From positions 661,565 to 684,474 of the forward strand of contig BLXT01004673.1 of assembly GCA_019648995.1 (NCBI GenBank): a DNA stretch of 22,910 nucleotides, written 5' to 3'. The stretch's first letter is position 1. Each line of letters opens with the position of its first letter. Origin of the DNA: Plakobranchus ocellatus (lineage: Eukaryota; Mollusca; Gastropoda; Plakobranchidae). Shown piece after piece: positions 21,346-22,910 of the stretch. The notes under the pieces were generated by a model. The model did not search any database. It worked only from the letters and a program-made list of their open reading frames with translations, and was not told the DNA's origin. The translations under genes were made by a program, and so were the position numbers.

Positions 21346-21811
21346 CTACATCTTTGGACAGCTAAATGAGAGAGCCATAAGGGATCGTAATACAGCACAG
21401 CCACATGGGTCAACCTCATGGTAAGCCACAAGGGGCAGCCACATAAAACAGGCACAGACAGGGGTGGCCACATAAAGAAAAACCAGCCACATACTATAGA
21501 CCAGCTATTATGAGATAGCCACATGGGACAGACACAAGAGACCGCCGCATAGAACAGCCGCATGGGAAAGCCAAATGACACAGACATACGTTTAAGAAAG
21601 AGAAGAAAAAAAAAACCAAAGTAAACTAGCGATTTCGAAAAAAACAATCAAGAGCTATTTACCGATCGGCTCGTCCTGTAGCACCTTGATCTTCTTCTTC
21701 TTGCCCTCTCTCGGAGCTCTGTCTGACTTGCTACTCAGCACCTCGTCTGCGTACTTGGTCAGGGAGCCCACCTGAGCTTGGCCACGCCCCCAGAACCCGC
21801 CCCCCTGTCGC
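4736..21811 (-). CDS. ZBBX: ZBBX-like gene (zinc finger B-box domain protein 1), 14 exons seen, 5' end missing
   Basis: Spliced gene assembled by eye from 14 minus-strand exons whose phases agree at all 13 junctions, giving about 1274 residues from the first complete codon to a TAG at 4736-4738. Residue numbers in the exon entries count from that codon. Seen: a zinc-binding B-box with CxxC, CxxC, CxxC and two His at about 80-123, a WR-containing block at about 193-218, a basic LSYAERLLLKRHRR block at about 279-292, then a long Ser/Arg/Pro-rich, probably disordered tail with poly-Gln, poly-Ala and His-rich runs. Known: vertebrate ZBBX has the same block order, is roughly 800 residues long from memory, and is expressed with motile-cilia genes; its biochemical role is unsettled. 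Inferred: this is the ortholog with an expanded tail. No start codon is present because exon 1 begins after an acceptor in phase 2. Family assignment is secure; individual exon edges are less so. Confidence 0.88.
5239..7339 (-). other. ZBBX: ZBBX intron 13
   Basis: A 2.1-kb AT-rich intron between exons 13 and 14, with GT at 7339-7338 and AG at 5240-5239. No repeat family, RNA gene or extra exon recognised. Several 60-80 codon open frames here have no coding character. Confidence 0.7.
7340..8400 (-). CDS. ZBBX: ZBBX exon 13: long low-complexity exon
   Basis: Acceptor TATATCTTCTTACAG, donor AGAG|GTAATC, phase 2 in and 1 out, residues 754-1107. Begins NSRFHPDEFGLNSSLVFGDE, then a 7-Ala run, a His-rich run (RHPHHHHV), an acidic patch (NRDDDDV), Pro-rich PPPSN/PTPPPP type segments, and many basic-Ser motifs (RRKS, RRSF, RRFS, RRSV, RRHMS) that fit basophilic-kinase consensus sites. 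Ends QQWRPVSSR, a third WRP motif. Reading past the donor would terminate at a TAG near 7251. The internal donor is preferred because it gives the phase that the next exon needs and keeps VSSRDGAEL continuous. Confidence 0.85.
8401..9288 (-). other. ZBBX: ZBBX intron 12
   Basis: An 888-bp AT-rich intron between exons 12 and 13. The plus-strand open frame at 8483-8704 is Lys/Thr-rich without recognisable similarity. Nothing else seen. Confidence 0.7.
9289..9460 (-). CDS. ZBBX: ZBBX exon 12: two WRP motifs; partly duplicated elsewhere
   Basis: Acceptor TTACTTTTCTAAATCAG, donor AACAA|GTAAGT, phase 1 in and 2 out, residues 697-753. Reads LYKMAPKSWRPDSSLGE, then AVPLSEVKLEEPQEEMT, then SGQMSGKATEWRPSSSHN. 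Two W-R-P-x-S-S motifs sit in this one exon. Its first 26 bases and acceptor are included in a 118-bp tandem repeat just upstream, and its last 60 bases are copied into intron 9 (13600-13659). Both are separate entries. Confidence 0.85.
9435..9785. repeat. Three tandem copies of a 118-bp unit overlapping the 5' edge of exon 12
   Basis: Units start at 9435, 9553 and 9671, exactly 118 bp apart, each beginning CCATGACTTGGGGGCCATCT and ending near CAAAATCCCTGCATG. Units 1 and 3 carry CTTGTACACTG where unit 2 has CTTGTGTACTG, and the A-run is 12, 12 and 11 long. Otherwise they look identical. Every unit contains the exon 12 acceptor (ACTTTTCTAAATCAG on the minus strand) and the first 26 exon bases. 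Only unit 1, next to the rest of the exon, is functional. Confidence 0.95.
9461..10106 (-). other. ZBBX: ZBBX intron 11
   Basis: A 646-bp intron; its exon-proximal half is the 118-bp tandem repeat and the rest (9786-10106) is plain AT-rich sequence. Confidence 0.7.
10107..10375 (-). CDS. ZBBX: ZBBX exon 11
   Basis: Acceptor TTTTTGTTTACTTAG, donor AAAT|GTACGT, phase 2 in and 1 out, residues 607-696. Reads KIEGTLTKSPSTALKQVAQ, then SPEHTYTYQSPLEEFFLAG, a Pro-rich stretch (GQAPPPPGEDRVLTPSKG), and a basic SSASRPKSRADGG segment ending EEKFKISYK. If the donor were ignored the frame would hit a stop two codons later, so splicing here is needed. Confidence 0.82.
10641..10770. repeat. Three 43-bp units, each with a GCAACGGA/TCCGTTGC palindrome
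   Basis: The palindromes CAACGGAGCCTCCGTTG (10650-10666), CAACGGAGCGTCCGTTG (10693-10709) and CAACGGACGCTCCGTTG (10736-10752) start exactly 43 bp apart. Each unit opens with GGTC (10642, 10685, 10728). Units 2 and 3 extend to a 9-bp stem with a 3-base loop, AGCAACGGA on the left and TCCGTTGCT on the right, and their palindromes are exact reverse complements of one another. The block is GC-rich and CpG-containing inside an AT-rich intron. Function unknown; it may be part of a DNA transposon end. Confidence 0.9.
11106..11220 (+). pseudogene. Possible acidic transposase N-terminal remnant
   Basis: A plus-strand frame reads DKVIDQLAESDDYAIDEDED then FLL and a stop. A second frame just after it reads NESDRSSNSESD and a stop. 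Acidic, Asp/Ser-rich N-termini like this are typical of piggyBac-like transposases, and one frameshift would join the two pieces. No catalytic region is visible downstream, so at best this is a broken fragment. It could also be chance composition. Confidence 0.25.
12736..13221 (-). CDS. ZBBX: ZBBX exon 10: Ser-rich tail with poly-Gln
   Basis: Acceptor TTTTGCTGCACACAG, donor ATAAA|GTATGT, phase 2 at both ends, residues 445-606. Begins SQISSATFVKDKSG and contains RIRGSITDLFPVEES, a short poly-Gln run (KQQQQQH, mixed CAG/CAA codons), a Pro/Ser segment (EVSSPVSPSKNQS), and a basic end with SSRPKSSAQSSRPGSRAHSR. Mostly predicted disordered by composition. GSITDLFPVEE is the only segment that looks like a structured or binding motif. 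Confidence 0.85.
13222..14941 (-). other. ZBBX: ZBBX intron 9
   Basis: A 1.72-kb intron holding the exon 12 copy and, at about 14190-14690, a compositionally distinct block. The block has two GCAAC-NNN-TGCGGG words 40 bp apart (14210-14223 and 14250-14263) and three TAGATCTA octamers (14609, 14639, 14657). The block may be a decayed mobile element; its ends are not defined. Confidence 0.6.
13600..13659 (-). repeat. Displaced 60-bp copy of the 3' end of exon 12
   Basis: Matches 9289-9348 at 59 of 60 positions. The one difference (13620 against 9309) is synonymous, CGA to CGG for the Arg of the WRP motif. One edge coincides exactly with the last base of exon 12 and the other lies inside that exon. 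It encodes SGQMSGKATEWRPSSSHN in the same orientation as the gene. An AG (minus TTTTACAG, 13655-13654) precedes it, and a GT (CTC|GTTAAG, 13589-13588) follows, so it could behave as a 64-bp cryptic exon at 13590-13653. It would break the frame between exons 9 and 10. Confidence 0.9.
14942..15027 (-). CDS. ZBBX: ZBBX exon 9
   Basis: Acceptor CTTTTGTCCTCAG, donor AAAG|GTTTGT (imperfect but acceptable), phase 0 in and 2 out, residues 417-444. Encodes PTEPPKFKSSVTYVVEE then AKPMEAWNIQQ. The split Ser codon is completed by exon 10. No domain recognised. Confidence 0.75.
15028..15656 (-). other. ZBBX: ZBBX intron 8
   Basis: A 629-bp AT-rich intron; nothing recognisable apart from the GTAGGCCTAC palindrome near 15203. 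Confidence 0.65.
15657..15790 (-). CDS. ZBBX: ZBBX exon 8
   Basis: Acceptor CATATTTTCAACAG, donor TAT|GTAAGC, phase 1 in and 0 out, residues 372-416. Reads DDGERVNFQSLFEAV then a Ser/Thr-rich stretch ending ITEIKSTY. NFQSLFEAV looks like a short amphipathic helix; no known domain recognised. Confidence 0.82.
15791..16845 (-). other. ZBBX: ZBBX intron 7
   Basis: A 1.06-kb AT-rich intron. No repeats, RNA genes or extra exons seen. Confidence 0.65.
16846..17187 (-). CDS. ZBBX: ZBBX exon 7: conserved LSYAERLLLKRHRR block
   Basis: Acceptor CTTTTTGGATTTCAG, donor GTTG|GTGAGT, phase 1 at both ends, residues 258-371. Starts VIAVDESTGTPEESK, then EIKFTSSLSYAERLLLKRH and RRTELAEV, corresponding to the conserved basic helix downstream of the WR block in vertebrate ZBBX. 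The remainder is Ser/Arg/Pro-rich, with SNRPTSASRSSGSFSRRE being the first of several similar R-P-x-S segments. It ends KGQTYREDTFV. Confidence 0.9.
17188..17765 (-). other. ZBBX: ZBBX intron 6
   Basis: A 578-bp AT-rich intron; nothing recognised. Confidence 0.65.
17766..18054 (-). CDS. ZBBX: ZBBX exon 6: conserved LLEGAYDES...WR block
   Basis: Acceptor TTTATACATGACCAG, donor CCTG|GTAGGT, phase 0 in and 1 out, residues 162-257. Contains SLLEGAYDESQSAASFQ then AALMAWREGPSSS, which matches from memory a block in vertebrate ZBBX (LL-x-G-x-[YF]-DE...SFQ-x-x-L-x-x-WR). A poly-Ser stretch and a basic cluster (RERTARSNRSRKVVV) follow. The 5' half is Gly/Pro/Ala-rich linker. Confidence 0.9.
18055..18839 (-). 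other. ZBBX: ZBBX intron 5
   Basis: A 785-bp AT-rich intron; nothing recognised. The plus-strand frame at 18108-18323 has no coding character. Confidence 0.65.
18840..18876 (-). CDS. ZBBX: ZBBX exon 5: microexon linker
   Basis: A 37-bp exon, acceptor TTGCTATCCACAG, donor TCG|GTAAGT, phase 2 in and 0 out. Encodes ASQASGSVVNQS after the split Arg. The same frame stays open upstream to about 18933 and reads plausibly as FETSEKDLDIAIH, so the exon may be longer, using a weak AG at 18934-18935 that has the right phase. The short form has the better acceptor. Confidence 0.6.
18877..19494 (-). other. ZBBX: ZBBX intron 4
   Basis: A 618-bp intron. Its 3' end (about 18877-18933) stays open in the exon 5 frame and may be exonic. 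Confidence 0.6.
19495..19556 (-). CDS. ZBBX: ZBBX exon 4: linker after the B-box
   Basis: Short exon, acceptor ATACCTCCAG, donor AG|GTAAGA, phase 0 in and 2 out. Encodes ASGPRVCMSPHPSVDPHQSP plus the first two bases of an Arg codon. It is Pro/His/Ser-rich with no domain and is supported mainly by good splice sites and exact phase match on both sides. Confidence 0.7.
19557..20140 (-). other. ZBBX: ZBBX intron 3
   Basis: A 584-bp phase-0 intron directly after the B-box; no feature recognised. A small phase-0 exon could be hidden here. Confidence 0.6.
20141..20236 (-). CDS. ZBBX: ZBBX exon 3: second half of the B-box
   Basis: Acceptor TTATTATTGCAG, donor AAT|GTGAGT, phase 0 at both ends, 32 codons (residues 97-128). 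Reads SCVQCSEIYCPGCFAAFH followed by VKGALKQHRSVPIN. Joined to exon 2 this gives C-x2-C-x8-C-x2-C-x4-C-x2-C-x4-H-x7-H, a B-box-type zinc finger. The FAAFHxKGALKxHR signature is typical of the ZBBX family and is the strongest single piece of evidence for the gene's identity. Confidence 0.92.
20237..20639 (-). other. ZBBX: ZBBX intron 2, splitting the B-box
   Basis: A 403-bp phase-0 intron between the first and second cysteine pairs of the zinc finger. No feature recognised. Confidence 0.7.
20640..20779 (-). CDS. ZBBX: ZBBX exon 2: first half of the B-box
   Basis: Acceptor CTATCCTTTGTGCAG, donor CTG|GTAAGA, phase 1 in and 0 out. Encodes residues 50-96, beginning EVPKRSAQPGTMKY and ending in RCGQCEDRAATL. 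The CGQC pair is the first zinc ligand pair of the atypical B-box. Lys/Pro-rich sequence precedes it. An alternative acceptor at 20830-20831 exists but would place the extra sequence in the wrong phase relative to exon 1. Confidence 0.88.
21301..21340. repeat. (CT)20 microsatellite
   Basis: Pure CT dinucleotide array on the plus strand within intron 1; the reverse complement of the GA array at 2921-2982. Confidence 0.95.
21386..21595. repeat. Degenerate minisatellite with a GCCACATGG-type core
   Basis: Irregularly spaced variants of (A)CAGCCACATGGNA recur about ten times, including GCCACATGGGTC, GCAGCCACATAAAACAG, GGCCACATAAAG, CAGCCACATACTATAG, TAGCCACATGGGACAG and CAGCCGCATGGGA, usually 18-28 bp apart. 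It lies beside the CT tract. The minus-strand open frame across it (W/C/P-rich) is a repeat artefact. Confidence 0.75.
21663..21811 (-). CDS. ZBBX: ZBBX exon 1 of window (internal exon, phase 2 in, phase 1 out)
   Basis: Acceptor TTTGTCGTTGCCAG, donor G|GTAAAT. Residues 1-49 include GGGFWGRGQAQVGSL, which resembles the W-x-x-GQ-x-G-x-L motif that precedes the B-box in vertebrate ZBBX, followed by a lysine run (GKKKKIKVL). The splice donor leaves one G, which completes a Glu codon with exon 2. An in-frame ATG at 21835-21837 lies upstream, but a good acceptor at 21812-21813 and the conserved motif so close to it suggest that an earlier exon supplies the real N-terminus (a coiled coil in vertebrates). 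I could not find that exon here. Confidence 0.8.
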
Positions 21812-22304
21812 CTGGCAACGACAAATAATGGAGACAAAGCATTGGTACTTTAGTAACTCAACTTAAAGCTTCTTATAAAAGGGCCGCAATTAGAACGCTT
21901 TTTTTTTTTTATATTAATTCATTTATTTTAATATTTATTCCTGTCACTTAATCTGGAGTTATGAAGTTTTCCTCAAGTTGTTCATGAAAGAAAAAAATAT
22001 ATACATGAGATGAGGCCATCGAAGAATTTATAGCATCTTTCACAGTCTCTGCTTGTTTCATTTGGTTTGCACATTGCCTTAAAGCTTTCATTTCTTATCC
22101 ACTGTAATATGGGTGAGACGTGGGGAGAGAGAGACAGTCCAGGCGAAGTGGCTGTAAGGAAATTCCACACCGAGACATTTACAATTAACGAAAGATAATG
22201 CTAGCGAAAAACTAGATTAAGCTTAATTCTCCGTGCTTTTCTCGTCCGATCTTCACGATCAAAAGCTCCGTAAGCTTCTTAGTATGATTTTAATCATCCT
22301 TGAC

Positions 22305-22335
<31 letters not shown>

Positions 22336-22910
22336 TATTGCTGAAAAATTAAAACCACGAAACCTGCTTGATCCAATCACATTGAACCTTCAAGTAAAGT
22401 TCATGAGCACATGCTCAGTCAGTTTATTCATGACTGTTATGCGACAGTCCAATATTATGTGACCTCAGATTTTCTTGGTCTTCGCCAGGCCGCACGACTA
22501 TATCGCGATCGAACTGCAGTAGGTATTCCCGACAAATGTGTGGATGAGCGCTCTAACCACAATGCCATCGACAATAACGAATTAAAAAAGAAAAATAAAT
22601 ATTGAAAAAAATATTCTGATGTCCGAAACAACACTAGTTATCATGCTCACGAACTGTGCAAAAGCATACAAAATTGAGCATGCTCGTATGTTTCGCAAGG
22701 CACGGAAGTGGTTTTTCAACATGATTAACGCATGAAAGGAATTCATTGCTCCGAATTTCCATATTGATGCGCAGCAGCATGAACTCTATTTGAGACAACA
22801 CTGTGCTCGAGAAGAAAAAATATCTCAGAGAAAAACAGGATGTATGCAGGCGTTTGGGGTATCTTATGTTAGAAATATAATAAAAAAAAAAAAAAATAAA
22901 AAAAAAAAAA
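21812..22910. other. Sequence upstream of ZBBX exon 1 (intron; N-terminal exon not found)
   Basis: AT-rich, with the SINE-like head and a 23-base A run at 22309-22331. The gene must continue 5' of exon 1 because that exon opens in phase 2, but I see no coiled-coil exon with a phase-2 donor in this stretch, so the start is probably outside the window. Confidence 0.55.
22460..22590 (-). mobile_element. Probable tRNA-derived SINE head (degenerate)
   Basis: On the minus strand, GGCATTGTGGTTAGAGCGCT (box A region, about 22548-22567) is followed about 35 bases later by GCAGTTCGATCGC (box B, 22505-22516), the usual arrangement of a tRNA-derived SINE promoter. The word GTGGTTAGAGCGC is typical of such heads in many animals. 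The body and tail are not clearly delimited and I found no target-site duplication. It differs from the SINE at 1662-1907. Confidence 0.5.

Larger units (their letters stand above)
20780..21662 (-). other. ZBBX: ZBBX intron 1 of window
   Basis: An 883-bp intron between exons 1 and 2, containing the CT microsatellite and the minisatellite. A loose run of TAGGTAGATGG-like words lies at about 20930-21110. Confidence 0.65.

Noticed and set aside
21297-21647. Minus-strand 116-codon Trp/Cys-rich frame
   Set aside because: It is the translation of the minisatellite and CT repeat.
22411-22605. Plus-strand 64-codon frame near the right end
   Set aside because: Antisense to the tRNA-like SINE head and ends in a Lys/Asn AT-rich run.

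Overview
The window looks like animal nuclear DNA, most likely from a mollusc and perhaps a gastropod. Introns are AT-rich with GT..AG boundaries, exons are short and GC-richer, and there are GA/CT microsatellites and tRNA-derived SINEs. The animal assignment is firm. The mollusc assignment is only an impression from repeat and intron style.

One protein-coding gene on the minus strand fills most of the window. I reconstructed 14 exons from splice sites, reading-frame continuity and phase. From 5' to 3' they are 21663-21811, 20640-20779, 20141-20236, 19495-19556, 18840-18876, 17766-18054, 16846-17187, 15657-15790, 14942-15027, 12736-13221, 10107-10375, 9289-9460, 7340-8400 and 4736-5238. All 13 junctions are phase-compatible, giving about 1274 residues. 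The product is recognised as the ortholog of ZBBX (zinc finger B-box domain-containing protein 1), a poorly characterised gene linked to motile cilia. Support comes from an atypical B-box across exons 2-3, a conserved LLEGAYDES..ASFQAAL..WR block in exon 6 and an LSYAERLLLKRHRR block in exon 7. The rest is a long, low-complexity Ser/Arg/Pro-rich tail. Exon 1 enters in phase 2 with no start codon, so the N-terminal exon(s) lie further 5', probably beyond 22910.

Layout: 1-4735 is downstream or 3' UTR sequence with a polypurine tract, a tRNA-derived SINE flanked by a 9-bp direct repeat, and a long (GA)n tract. 4736-21811 is the gene. Its introns hold a 3 x 118-bp tandem repeat built on the 5' edge of exon 12, a displaced 60-bp copy of the 3' edge of exon 12, a 43-bp-period palindrome array, decayed transposon-like sequence, a (CT)n tract and a degenerate minisatellite. 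21812-22910 is upstream intron with a probable second SINE head. No second protein-coding gene, rRNA, functional tRNA or CRISPR was found.

The most unusual structures are the palindrome array at 10641-10770 and the two separate duplications of pieces of exon 12.
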